From assembly GCF_010078385.1 (NCBI RefSeq), contig NZ_SIJC01000012.1, forward strand, positions 1-64,000: 64,000 nucleotides of DNA, read 5' to 3'. This document shows, in pieces, positions 54,948-63,357 of the stretch. A program made the position numbers and the translations under genes. The notes beneath the pieces are model-generated. The model was not told the DNA's origin and ran no database searches. It saw nothing but the letters and a program-made list of their open reading frames with translations. This DNA comes from Chengkuizengella sediminis. Its GTDB lineage: Bacteria > Bacillota > Bacilli > Paenibacillales > KCTC-33759. The first letter of the stretch is position 1. Every line of letters begins with the position of its first letter.

Positions 54948-56045
54948 TTAATCAAGTTTTTCTATTAATTCGAAATCCCCAACAACCTTTTCAACACCAT
55001 TAATTATGATAGACACTTTGTGCATACCTGGATAATATTTTCGAGTCGTGATTAATTTAAAAGAATGATTTCTATTTATATCTTCACTATTACTAGTTAA
55101 CACACGTTCAGATATTTTAAACACTTTCTTCGTTAATTCTCCATTTGCTTTCATGAAATAGATCGCATATTCAATGCGCACTTTCTCATCTGTTTCTTTA
55201 TTTTTTTGAAGTTCAAATGAAAAAGAAAGTATATCACCGATATTTACTTTGTCAGTATTTATTTGAAAATTAGCAACGTCAATATATTTTGGATCACTAA
55301 AACCGAACATTAATAGAGCCTCGGTATCTCCAGCTTTTAATAACGTACGTAGTGCGTGTTTTACTAACCAATCCGTTTCTTTAGATTCACCTAACCACTT
55401 TCTAGCTACTTGTAAAATCAATTTTGGATGATCTTTAGAAATATCATTTAAGTTATTGGCGACACTTCTTCTTACGTATTCTTCTGGATCATTTTTTAAC
55501 ATTTCTAATATAGGTAGTATCAAAGAAGGATCTTTTTTAAAAGCAGGTAAAGCAATAGCCCAAGGCAATCGTGGACGACATCCTTCACTGGCAAGTCTGC
55601 GAATATGTTGATTGTCATGACGTGCCCACTCTGCCATCTTTTCCATCATTCTATGAGCATCCTTGATAATAAATGGACGAACAGCAAATTCAGAAGAAGA
55701 ATACTTGGTGAATTCCTCTAATGCCTTGATTGAAATATCCCAATCATCTAATCCGTACAACTCCACAAAGTTAGGAAATATCATGGGTGCAAATCCAAAT
55801 TTAAATGTTACCTTTGATGCCACTTTCATTAAAATTTCAATAACAGACTCATAATCTTTAGGCAATGTCTCATGTAAACACTGCGTTATATGGTGCATTC
55901 TTTCCTTTAATTCATATCCATCCCATTCATTTGTAAATACCTTTTTTAAAAACAATTCCTTAGAAAAGTTGGAATCATATTTACTAATTGTGCCCGTTAA
56001 TTTTTCAAAAAAAACTTGATTAAATGTATTTTTTACTGGTTCCAT
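54948..56045 (-). CDS. alkC: AlkC-type DNA alkylation repair glycosylase (HEAT-like repeats plus Ig-like domain)
   Basis: A 365-residue protein of the AlkC/AlkD superfamily, which removes alkylated bases such as 3-methyladenine without base flipping. The first ~240 residues form helical HEAT-like repeats, including RRLASEGCRPRLPWA and DPEEYVRRSVANNLNDIS, which are typical of AlkC (Bacillus YhaZ-like). The last ~110 residues look like an all-beta Ig-like domain, found in one AlkC subgroup. It starts at ATG 56045 behind AGGAGG and is transcribed alone, convergent with the 73-residue gene. The assignment is from pattern recognition. Confidence 0.82.
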   Translation of the reverse strand: MEPVKNTFNQVFFEKLTGTISKYDSNFSKELFLKKVFTNEWDGYELKERMHHITQCLHETLPKDYESVIEILMKVASKVTFKFGFAPMIFPNFVELYGLDDWDISIKALEEFTKYSSSEFAVRPFIIKDAHRMMEKMAEWARHDNQHIRRLASEGCRPRLPWAIALPAFKKDPSLILPILEMLKNDPEEYVRRSVANNLNDISKDHPKLILQVARKWLGESKETDWLVKHALRTLLKAGDTEALLMFGFSDPKYIDVANFQINTDKVNIGDILSFSFELQKNKETDEKVRIEYAIYFMKANGELTKKVFKISERVLTSNSEDINRNHSFKLITTRKYYPGMHKVSIIINGVEKVVGDFELIEKLD

Positions 56046-56144
56046 TTCTTAAATCCTCCTAAATTATCAATTAACACAAGTATGACCTTAGGTTCTATTT
56101 TAACACAAAATAGGAACTAATGTTCTTTTTACAATTTTAATATA

Positions 56145-56174
56145 TTGACTTATTATTTTAAATGGTTTAATATA
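56145..56174 (+). promoter_or_regulatory. Candidate promoter of the riboswitch transcript
   Basis: TTGACT and TAATAT are 18 bases apart, placing the transcript start near 56181, about 50 bases before the aptamer. Confidence 0.5.
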
Positions 56175-56228
56175 TTTTACGTTCAACTGTCGACAGTCAG
56201 GTTTTTTAATTAAACATGTGAAATAAAT

Positions 56229-56330
56229 TTTCGTATAACCTCGTAATATGGACGAGGGTATCTACAGATGACCGTAAATATCTGGCTACGAGAGAATGTT
56301 GTTTCAAACAACGTTTCTCGTGGCTTTTTT
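56229..56330 (+). promoter_or_regulatory. Purine riboswitch (guanine class by C at the key site) with terminator
   Basis: The aptamer (56229-56293) has P1 TCGTA/TACGA (56231-56235, 56287-56291), P2 CCTCG/CGAGG with loop AATATGGA, the J2/3 core TATCTAC, and P3 CAGAT/ATCTG with loop ACCGTAAA. All match the purine aptamer consensus, and the two loops can form the known kissing contact. The nucleotide equivalent to xpt position 74 is C (56286), which specifies guanine or hypoxanthine; adenine types have U. A terminator follows (56285-56330) whose 5' arm includes the 3' strand of P1, so ligand binding and termination should exclude each other. That is the layout of an ON switch such as pbuE. Confidence 0.93.
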
Positions 56331-56406
56331 AGTTTGAAAAATACTTAAAACCTTTTTTGGAAATCATATTTACAACAATAGTTATATTTGAGAGGTGGAT
56401 TTAAAA

Positions 56407-56574
56407 ATGAAAGAAATACTATTAAGCTTATTAGCAGGAATCCTTGTAGGAATGTTATTTAAGGTGCTAAAACTCCCTGCTCCGGCCCCACCAGTTTTAG
56501 CTGGTATCGTAGGTATATTCGGAGTCTATCTAGGTGGGAAACTTTTAGAGTGGGTTATGAAATTAACAACTTAA
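56407..56574 (+). CDS. XapX-type small membrane protein (DUF1427)
   Basis: A 55-residue protein starting at ATG behind GAGAGGTGG. Two hydrophobic segments (about 4-18 and 31-50) are joined by a loop with the family motif LPAPAPPVLAG, which I recognise from XapX/DUF1427 proteins. The name comes from the xanthosine phosphorylase locus of Escherichia coli, but no activity is established to my knowledge. Here it is the only gene behind a guanine-class purine riboswitch, which links it directly to purines. A role in moving purine bases or nucleosides, perhaps as an oligomer, is an inference. Confidence 0.85.
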   Translation: MKEILLSLLAGILVGMLFKVLKLPAPAPPVLAGIVGIFGVYLGGKLLEWVMKLTT

Positions 56575-56633
56575 AACTCATTTGACTTAGTACTCAAGCA
56601 AAAAGTGTGTGATTATCTCCATATTTAATCAAA

Positions 56634-56677
56634 AAATTCTCCAAACTAGTAACCGTTCATTATAGTTTGGAGAATTT
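56634..56677. terminator. Bidirectional terminator between XapX gene and hemY
   Basis: Perfect 15-base arms AAATTCTCCAAACTA and TAGTTTGGAGAATTT around a 14-base loop, with an A-run on the left (T-run for hemY on the minus strand) and TTTAATTT on the right. Confidence 0.9.
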
Positions 56678-56698
56678 AATTTCAAATAAAGATATAGT

Positions 56699-58156
56699 TT
56701 ATTGTATAAATTGTATTACTTGTTCTGCTGTTTTTTCTCCCTGACCTATACAGTCTGGAATGCCAACTCCTTCATAACCTGCCCCAGTTAAAAAGATACC
56801 TGGATAATTTTCTGCACATTGTTTTCTTGCATTTCCAATGATATTTAAATGCTCAATTGGATATTGAGGCATAGAGTTATATAAACGAGTAACTTTATGG
56901 AATAGTGGTGTTGCTTTTATTCCCATTAAATCTCCGATCTCTTGTTGTACCTTTTCTATAATCTGTTCATCATTAAGTTGTTTCCAAGCTTCTTCACCTG
57001 ACCTACCCACATAACATCGAAGTAATATTTTCCCCTTTGGAGCTGTGTGCAACCATTTCGATGAAGTCCAAGTACAAGCAGTCATGAATCTACCTTCCTT
57101 ACGAGGAATAACAAACCCTGAACCGTCCAGATCATGATTTATATCTTTTTTATCAAAGGCTATAATTACATTGGCAACTGATGCATATTTTATTTTTTTC
57201 AATTGCTGCACTTGATTTAAATCTGTAAAGAGATCTGCTGAAAAATGTGGTGGGATTGCTAATACAACAACATCTGATTCGATCATTTCTCCATTAGACA
57301 AAGTGATTTCATACTCATTTATTTTTTCTGCAGTTTTATTTGATTGTTTCGTAATTTTGGTAACAGATTGTTCTGTTATGACTTTCACATCACTTAATTC
57401 CTCAACAAGCGCATCTACTAGTGTATTTAATCCTTTTTTATAAGTCAGAAACATACTATTTTGTGCAATTTTCGGCAACGAAACAGCTGAAGCTCCATTT
57501 GCAGGCGCACGCTTTCTACTAATAGCCATCCCTAATATCAAACTACGGTATTTCTTTTCAATACCTCGAAATTGCGGAAAAGTAGCTTTTAAGCTCAACT
57601 CATTTGGATTCCCTGCATAAATGCCAGATAATAATGGCTCTGCAATATTCTCAGCTACTTGTTTACCTAGTCTCCGTGAAAGAAAACCACCTAAGGTCTC
57701 ATCACTTGAACTAGATCTACGAGGAAGAAGTAAATCCATTCCCGCTCTTAATTTTCCTGGCAAAGAGATTAGACCCGTTTTCATAAACGGCGCCATTTTT
57801 GTTGGGATACCTAATATTAGACCAGGTGGCATTAGGTGAAATTTACCTTTATGAAGAATATAGTTTTTCTTTGCGTTTGGGTTTGTAGCTGTTAATTGAT
57901 CCTCTAAACCTAATTCTCGAGAAATCTTTATAATCGGATATTTTCGAGCTAAAAAAGAATCAGGGCCTCTTTCAATCACAAAATCTTCATGTAACAATGT
58001 TTGGATTTTTCCACCTAATCTACTATCCTTATCAACGATGGTTATTTCTATCTGTATTCCCTGCTCTGAAAACTTCTTTTTCATATAAAATGCAGTGCTT
58101 AAACCTGTTATTCCTCCACCAACAATGGTAACCTTTTTAGGAGTTTTCTCCATCAT
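56699..58156 (-). CDS. hemY: Coproporphyrinogen III / protoporphyrinogen oxidase
   Basis: FAD enzyme that oxidises coproporphyrinogen III to coproporphyrin III in the Gram-positive haem route (CgoX). The protein of about 485 residues has the N-terminal Rossmann motif VGGGITGLSTAFYM, LGGKIQTL, ERGPDSFLARK and the C-terminal FAD motif FLTGAGYEGVGIPDCI. I prefer ATG at 58156, behind AAGGA; a TTG two codons earlier and a second ATG at 58153 are alternatives. The start lies two bp after the hemH stop, so it is the last gene of a coupled hemE-hemH-hemY unit. Confidence 0.95.
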   Translation of the reverse strand: MMEKTPKKVTIVGGGITGLSTAFYMKKKFSEQGIQIEITIVDKDSRLGGKIQTLLHEDFVIERGPDSFLARKYPIIKISRELGLEDQLTATNPNAKKNYILHKGKFHLMPPGLILGIPTKMAPFMKTGLISLPGKLRAGMDLLLPRRSSSSDETLGGFLSRRLGKQVAENIAEPLLSGIYAGNPNELSLKATFPQFRGIEKKYRSLILGMAISRKRAPANGASAVSLPKIAQNSMFLTYKKGLNTLVDALVEELSDVKVITEQSVTKITKQSNKTAEKINEYEITLSNGEMIESDVVVLAIPPHFSADLFTDLNQVQQLKKIKYASVANVIIAFDKKDINHDLDGSGFVIPRKEGRFMTACTWTSSKWLHTAPKGKILLRCYVGRSGEEAWKQLNDEQIIEKVQQEIGDLMGIKATPLFHKVTRLYNSMPQYPIEHLNIIGNARKQCAENYPGIFLTGAGYEGVGIPDCIGQGEKTAEQVIQFIQ

Positions 58157-58158
58157 GA

Positions 58159-59091
58159 TCAATCCTTATCTAGTTTGGCTATAACAACTTCTGCTACCGT
58201 TTCCATATATCTTGGATCTGTATTTAACGACTCTGTACGCTCTAAATGCATTCCTAACTTGCGAGCAACCTGCTGACACTCGATATCTATATCATAAAGA
58301 ATTTCTAGATGATCTGATACAAAACCAATCGGACAGATTAGGACATCTTGAACATTTTCTTCACTTTGTATATGATTCAAAACGTCTAGTATATCAGGTC
58401 CCAACCACGGCATGGCAGTCTGACCTGCACTCTGCCATGCAAAATCCCAGTTTGTAATTCCTGTTTTTTCAGCAATTTTTTTAGAAGTTTCAATTAGTTG
58501 TTCTGGATACGGGTCATTTATTTCCAATATTTTTTCAGGTAAACTATGAGCACTGAATAGAACCTTTATCTCATTTTTATCTAGACCCTCAAACTTTTGT
58601 AAAGCTGCTTTTACTCTTTCAGATAGAACTTCAATTAATTTAGGATACATATGATAACTTTTAACAAAGTTAATGCTCAAACCAAGTTCATCTGCTTTTT
58701 CCTCTGCACGTTTTATATAACTACCCACACTCATTGTTGAATAATGTGGTGCTAAAACAACTCCAACCGCTTTTGTGATCCCATCTTCCACCATTTTCGC
58801 TATCCCATCTTCTATGAAAGGATGAGCATGCTTCAAACCTTGGTAACATACAAACTCGTATTCTGATTGTTGTTTATTTAAAGTCTTTTCAATCTCTTCT
58901 ACTTGTCGATCTGTATTTTTACGTAGTGGGAAAAACCCTCCAACAATGGCCTCATAACGACTGATTAAATCCTCTAATTGTTCTGGTTCAGGTGGTCTGC
59001 CTCTACGAATATGGGTGTAATATGCTTCAATTTGATCCATACTTTCTGGTGTTCCGTAAGACATGACTAATACTCCTATTTTTTGCGTCAT
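58159..59091 (-). CDS. hemH: Ferrochelatase (coproporphyrin type)
   Basis: Inserts iron into coproporphyrin III (CpfC). The 310-residue protein has the N-terminal VLVMSYGTPES, YEAIVGGFFPL, the metal-site region LAPHYSTMSVGSY, LFSAHSLPEK and the C-terminal CPIGFVSDHLEILYDID. The size fits the single-domain Bacillus-type enzyme. Its ATG overlaps the hemE stop (ATGA) behind GGAG, and its own stop lies next to the hemY start. Confidence 0.96.
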   Translation of the reverse strand: MTQKIGVLVMSYGTPESMDQIEAYYTHIRRGRPPEPEQLEDLISRYEAIVGGFFPLRKNTDRQVEEIEKTLNKQQSEYEFVCYQGLKHAHPFIEDGIAKMVEDGITKAVGVVLAPHYSTMSVGSYIKRAEEKADELGLSINFVKSYHMYPKLIEVLSERVKAALQKFEGLDKNEIKVLFSAHSLPEKILEINDPYPEQLIETSKKIAEKTGITNWDFAWQSAGQTAMPWLGPDILDVLNHIQSEENVQDVLICPIGFVSDHLEILYDIDIECQQVARKLGMHLERTESLNTDPRYMETVAEVVIAKLDKD

Positions 59092-60155
59092 CTTACTCCA
59101 CTACCCTTCTGCATTTTGCTAATTGCTGCATGAGAGTATTCATGTATAAACTGTGTTAATTCTTTTAACTTATCTATGGATGCCTCAGGAAATAAACCAT
59201 GACCTAGATTAAAAATAAATCCTGGCTCGTTAATCCCTTGATCAATAATTTCCTTTGCATAATCTTGAATGACCGTCATCGGTGCCATTAATATTAGTGG
59301 GTCTAAATTACCTTGGACAGCATATTTGTGATTTAATCTATGACGCCCCTCTTGAATGGATACACGCCAATCTAAACCGATTACATCTGCTTTTAGTTTT
59401 GTTAAGGATGGCAATAATTCACCTGAGCTAACCCCTGGAAAATAAATTTTTGGCTGATCGTATATTTCTAGTTCTTTAAAGATACGTTCAATTGTTGGCA
59501 GCACAAATATTTCAAAATCTTTAGGAGCTAAAGCCCCTACCCAACTATCAAATAACTGAATTGCTTTGGCACCTGCAGCAAAGTGAGCTTTTAAATAAGT
59601 AATGATCATGTCTCCTAGTTTGTCCATCAACATAAACCAAATCTTAGGCTCGCTGTACATCAACTCTTTGGTTCTAATGTAATTTTTAGACGGTCTTCCT
59701 TCAATGATATAACTCGCAATGGTAAAAGGTGCTCCTGCAAAAGTAATTAATGGTTTCGTTAATTCACGATCTAAAATTTTTATAGTATCTATGACATGTG
59801 ATAAATCCTTCTCAACATCTATCGGTTTTAATTTTAAAACATCTTCTTTTGATCTAATTGGATTATCAATGACTGGACCAATATTTTTTACGATATCAAA
59901 GTCAATCCCAATCGATGCGACTGGATTCATAATATCCGAATAAAGAATGGCAGCATCTACACCCAATTTTTTGACAGGCATCATCGTCACTTCTGCTGCT
60001 AATTCAGGCTGCTCACATATTTCCAATAACGTAAACTTCTCTTTTATTTTTCTATATTCAGGATCATATCTTCCTGCCTGTCTCATATACCATACAGGAA
60101 TCGTATCTATCTCTTGTTTAAGACATGCCTTTATAAACCGATCTTGAACACTCAT
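59088..60155 (-). CDS. hemE: Uroporphyrinogen decarboxylase
   Basis: Decarboxylates uroporphyrinogen III to coproporphyrinogen III. The 355-residue protein has the family N-terminal motif PVWYMRQAGRY, the ILYSDIMNPV strand, FAGAPFTIASY, QLFDSWVGAL and the C-terminal FNLGHGLFPE. It is the first gene of the hemE-hemH-hemY unit, with a clear promoter about 40 bp before the start. Confidence 0.97.
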   Translation of the reverse strand: MSVQDRFIKACLKQEIDTIPVWYMRQAGRYDPEYRKIKEKFTLLEICEQPELAAEVTMMPVKKLGVDAAILYSDIMNPVASIGIDFDIVKNIGPVIDNPIRSKEDVLKLKPIDVEKDLSHVIDTIKILDRELTKPLITFAGAPFTIASYIIEGRPSKNYIRTKELMYSEPKIWFMLMDKLGDMIITYLKAHFAAGAKAIQLFDSWVGALAPKDFEIFVLPTIERIFKELEIYDQPKIYFPGVSSGELLPSLTKLKADVIGLDWRVSIQEGRHRLNHKYAVQGNLDPLILMAPMTVIQDYAKEIIDQGINEPGFIFNLGHGLFPEASIDKLKELTQFIHEYSHAAISKMQKGSGVR

Positions 60156-60193
60156 TATGTAAATTCCCTCTTTTCAGAAATATCCTATCCATA

Positions 60194-60222
60194 ATTATGC
60201 CCTTTTTTTGAGTTTGTCACAA
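60194..60222 (-). promoter_or_regulatory. Candidate promoter of hemE-hemH-hemY
   Basis: On the minus strand TTGTGA (60222-60217) and CATAAT (60199-60194) are 17 bases apart. The predicted start near 60187 leaves a leader of about 30 bases. The remaining gap to 60408 shows only AT-rich sequence and an isolated plus-strand TATAAT (60318-60323) without a good -35. Confidence 0.55.
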
Positions 60223-60408
60223 CCGATAATATTCATTTATATCTGACAATAGTATGACAAAACTATTTCACTAAGTTGAAACTACTCATTAAACTACTGC
60301 TATATGAATATTGAAAGTATAATGCAAGCGGGATAAGGGTGTATTTTAAGAGAAGGAATCGTTATTAATATAAAAGGGTGTACATGTATTTGATTAAATC
60401 CATATAAG

Positions 60409-60446
60409 AAGCTGGGGACCCCCAAGTAGGAATCACCAGCTTTTTG
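60409..60446. terminator. Hairpin terminator after hemL
   Basis: Arms AAGCTGG (60409-60415) and CCAGCTT (60436-60442) enclose a GC-rich loop containing GGGGACCCCC. A T-run follows on the plus strand, and CTTCTTATAT on the minus strand. It lies 23 bp beyond the hemL stop and probably ends hemL transcription; the better T-run is in the opposite direction. Confidence 0.65.
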
Positions 60447-60468
60447 TATAAATCACAACTTCTATATA

Positions 60469-61761
60469 TTATAGTCGCTTCAATGCTTCACGATGCGCTT
60501 CAATCGTTGTTTCAATATCTTCATCGGTATGTGCTAACGAAACAAACATCCCTTCAAATTGAGATGGTGCAACGGAGACACCTAAGTCTAACATGTTCCC
60601 AAAATATTTCGTAAATCGTTTTAAATCAGAGGAACTTGCAGTTTCGTAATTCGTCACTTTCTGACTTGTGAAAAATGGACAAACCATCGAACCGATTCGA
60701 TTCATCGTGCTTTCGATTCCAACTTCTTCTGCATTTTTCATCAAGCCTGCCTCTAATTTCGCAGACCTTTCTTCCAATTGCTCGTAAACACCAGGTTCAC
60801 CTAATAGCTTCAATGTAGTGTAACCTGCCACCATCGCTAAAGGATTTCCTGATAAAGTACCCGCCTGATAAATTGGACCGGTTGGTGCCATCTGCTCCAT
60901 TATTTCTCTTTTTCCACCATAGGCTCCTACAGGTAAACCTCCACCGATCACTTTACCTAAACAAGTTAGATCTGGAGTAACTCCAAATCGTCCTTGTGCA
61001 CAATTTAAGTCAACACGAAAACCTGTCATCACTTCATCAAAAATAAGTAAACTGCCGTACTGTGTTGTCAAATCACGAAGTCCTTCTAAGAAACCTGGTA
61101 ATGGTGGTACAACCCCCATATTTCCAGCAATCGGTTCAACAATGACACCTGCAATATCTTCTCCAAATTTTTCAAATGCTAGCTTAACTGATTCTATGTC
61201 GTTATAGGGTACAGTTAAAGTATTTTGTGCTACAGACTCAGGAACACCTGGACTATCAGGTAAACCTAAGGTTGCAACACCAGAACCCGCTTTAATTAAT
61301 AAAGAATCTGCATGTCCATGATAACAGCCTTCAAACTTTAATATTTTGTTCCGTTTTGTATAACCTCTGGCTAACCTTAAAGCACTCATAGTTGCTTCCG
61401 TACCAGAATTAACCATACGAACAATTTCAATGGAAGGTACACGTTCACACACAAGCTGTGCCATTTGTGTTTCAATTTCTGTTGGTGCACCAAAGCTTGT
61501 ACCTTTTTCAGCTGTAAATTTTATTGCTTCAATCACTTCAGGATGAGCATGTCCTAAAATTAACGGTCCCCAAGATGCAATATAATCAATGTATTTATTA
61601 CCATCAATATCTATCACTCTTGAGCCTCTAGCTTTTTCTATGTAAACTGGTGTTAATCCTACAGATTTAAAGGCACGAACAGGACTATTTACTCCTCCTG
61701 GAATATGCTGCTTTGCTAATTCAAACGCTTCTTTTGACTTCGTATCGATTCTTTGATTCAT
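60469..61761 (-). CDS. hemL: Glutamate-1-semialdehyde 2,1-aminomutase
   Basis: PLP enzyme forming 5-aminolevulinate from glutamate-1-semialdehyde (C5 pathway). The protein of about 430 residues has [28 protein letters not shown], the [11 protein letters not shown] motif, FDEVMTGFR and the PLP lysine in [15 protein letters not shown]. The frame opens at GTG 61776, but that codon overlaps the GGAG ribosome site. I prefer ATG at 61761, nine bases after GGAG, starting just before the conserved N-terminal part. Confidence 0.96.
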   Translation of the reverse strand: MNQRIDTKSKEAFELAKQHIPGGVNSPVRAFKSVGLTPVYIEKARGSRVIDIDGNKYIDYIASWGPLILGHAHPEVIEAIKFTAEKGTSFGAPTEIETQMAQLVCERVPSIEIVRMVNSGTEATMSALRLARGYTKRNKILKFEGCYHGHADSLLIKAGSGVATLGLPDSPGVPESVAQNTLTVPYNDIESVKLAFEKFGEDIAGVIVEPIAGNMGVVPPLPGFLEGLRDLTTQYGSLLIFDEVMTGFRVDLNCAQGRFGVTPDLTCLGKVIGGGLPVGAYGGKREIMEQMAPTGPIYQAGTLSGNPLAMVAGYTTLKLLGEPGVYEQLEERSAKLEAGLMKNAEEVGIESTMNRIGSMVCPFFTSQKVTNYETASSSDLKRFTKYFGNMLDLGVSVAPSQFEGMFVSLAHTDEDIETTIEAHREALKRL

Positions 61762-61907
61762 TTCATACATCTCCACACTTTCCTTGTTAACTTAAAAATT
61801 ATTTTACTACATCTATTTTAAAAGTATAAGTCACCTTCAACCGCATAAATATGAATTGTAATTCATTAAAGTAAAATAAAATCACTCATTTAAACTGGAG
61901 GACATTT

Positions 61908-62171
61908 ATGCGTTGGTTGATTGCTTATTTTTGTATATTAATCTCTATTTTATTGTTAAGTAAAGGTTTTAGTTTACCAACCGTTAATTCTAATCATGTT
62001 GATGGCAGTCAGATTGGAATTTATTTTTTGGGATTTGAGATTAAGGATAAGGTTCCGAGAGAGTACGTTCCTATCTACTCTGCTATCTTCTTAATGGGAA
62101 GTTTTATGTTTGCCACCTTTTCAACTCTGATCACGATGACCTCACTTTTAACATTAAAAAGATTTAAATAA
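61908..62171 (+). CDS. Small two-segment membrane protein of 87 residues, unknown
   Basis: Plus-strand gene between hemL and hemB, opposite in direction to both. It starts at ATG behind GGAGG with a seven-base gap. The product has an N-terminal hydrophobic helix (about 3-20, possibly an uncleaved signal), a polar stretch of ~40 residues, and a second hydrophobic segment (about 62-82) ending in basic LKRFK. Its stop codon lies inside the arm of the shared terminator. It interrupts the usual hemB-hemL order of the hem cluster. I do not recognise the family. Confidence 0.72.
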   Translation: MRWLIAYFCILISILLLSKGFSLPTVNSNHVDGSQIGIYFLGFEIKDKVPREYVPIYSAIFLMGSFMFATFSTLITMTSLLTLKRFK

Positions 62172-62200
62172 CCACCCAGTTTTCGGATGGTTATTTAAAT
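62162..62200. terminator. Bidirectional terminator between the small membrane gene and hemB
   Basis: Arms pair over 13 perfect bases (ATTTAAATAACCA with TGGTTATTTAAAT), one mismatch and two more GC pairs around a short TTTT-containing loop. It starts inside the last codons of the plus-strand gene and ends two bases before the hemB stop, so both genes share it. Confidence 0.85.
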
Positions 62201-62201
62201 C

Positions 62202-63221
62202 TTATATTGATTCAGTACGTAACCATCTTGCTACATCTTTTGCAAAGTAAGTTAGAATCATATCGGCTCCCGCACGTTTAAACCCTACTAGTAACTCCAT
62301 CGCGACCGCCTTTTCATCTATCCAACCTTTTTCAGCTGCCGCTTTTATCATGGAATATTCCGCACTAACATTATATGCCGCAATCGGAAGGTCGAAATTT
62401 TGCTTTAATGAAAGAATAATATCCATATATGCCATCCCTGGTTTGACCATCAAAATATCAGCACCTTCCATTACATCGGATTCTGCTTCTCGGATTCCTT
62501 CGCTAGCATTTGCAGGGTCCATTTGGTATGTTTTGCGATCCCCAAACTGTGGTGAGGAATGAGCAGCGTCTCTAAATGGACCATAAAATGCAGATGAATA
62601 TTTCACTGCATAGGACATAATAGGAATATGTTCAAATCCTGACTCATCTAATCCAGAGCGAATCGCAGTTACAAAACCATCCATCATATTAGATGGAGCA
62701 ATAACGTCAGCTCCCGCTTTTGCTTGCGATACAGCTGTTTTTACAAGTAATTCTAAGGAAGAATCATTTTCAATAACAGCCTCTTTTCCATCATCAGATT
62801 TTTTAACAATCCCACAATGACCATGATCCATAAACTGACACAAACATGTATCTGCCATTATTAATAAATTCGGGTTCATTCGTTTGGCTAAACGAGTAGC
62901 TTTCTGAACGATACCCTGATCATTATAGGCTTGTGTTCCAACATTATCTTTCTCACTGGGTACACCAAATAGGATAATAGATTGTAAACCTAGCTTCGAA
63001 ATTTCTTTTATTTCTGTTTCTAATTGATCTAACGAAAAATGGTACACACCAGGCATTGAAGGAATTTCATTTTTGATTCCTTCACCTTCCGTTACAAAAA
63101 TCGGATAGATTAAATCATGAACAGTTACATGATTTTCTTTAACTAAATTACGAATAGCTCGATTGTTTCTTAATCTTCTATGTCTTACTGTTGGAAATGC
63201 CAATTTTTCTTCCTCCTTCAT
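62202..63221 (-). CDS. hemB: Delta-aminolevulinic acid dehydratase (porphobilinogen synthase)
   Basis: Condenses two 5-aminolevulinate molecules to porphobilinogen. The 339-residue protein has the Cys cluster DTCLCQFMDHGHCG (Zn-type enzyme), the two Schiff-base lysines in SYAVKYSSAFYGPF and LMVKPGMAYMD, and APSNMMDG. It starts at ATG behind GGGGGGAG. The gap of 136 bp to hemD shows no clear terminator, so read-through from hemD is likely. Confidence 0.97.
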   Translation of the reverse strand: MKEEEKLAFPTVRHRRLRNNRAIRNLVKENHVTVHDLIYPIFVTEGEGIKNEIPSMPGVYHFSLDQLETEIKEISKLGLQSIILFGVPSEKDNVGTQAYNDQGIVQKATRLAKRMNPNLLIMADTCLCQFMDHGHCGIVKKSDDGKEAVIENDSSLELLVKTAVSQAKAGADVIAPSNMMDGFVTAIRSGLDESGFEHIPIMSYAVKYSSAFYGPFRDAAHSSPQFGDRKTYQMDPANASEGIREAESDVMEGADILMVKPGMAYMDIILSLKQNFDLPIAAYNVSAEYSMIKAAAEKGWIDEKAVAMELLVGFKRAGADMILTYFAKDVARWLRTESI

Positions 63222-63357
63222 TTACTCCCCCCGTCCAATGTAAATCACTAAGAAAAAAATAAACTGTAGTGATTTACTCTTGTGAGTGACTTTTGCGTTC
63301 TTTGCAAGTGGAACGAATAAGAGTAAACACAATTTAAAAAAATTTTTGAATTTAGAT

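Noticed and set aside
60295-60445. Possible plus-strand small RNA from TATAAT (60318) to the T-run at 60445
   Set aside because: No acceptable -35 element; the hairpin is adequately explained as the hemL terminator.
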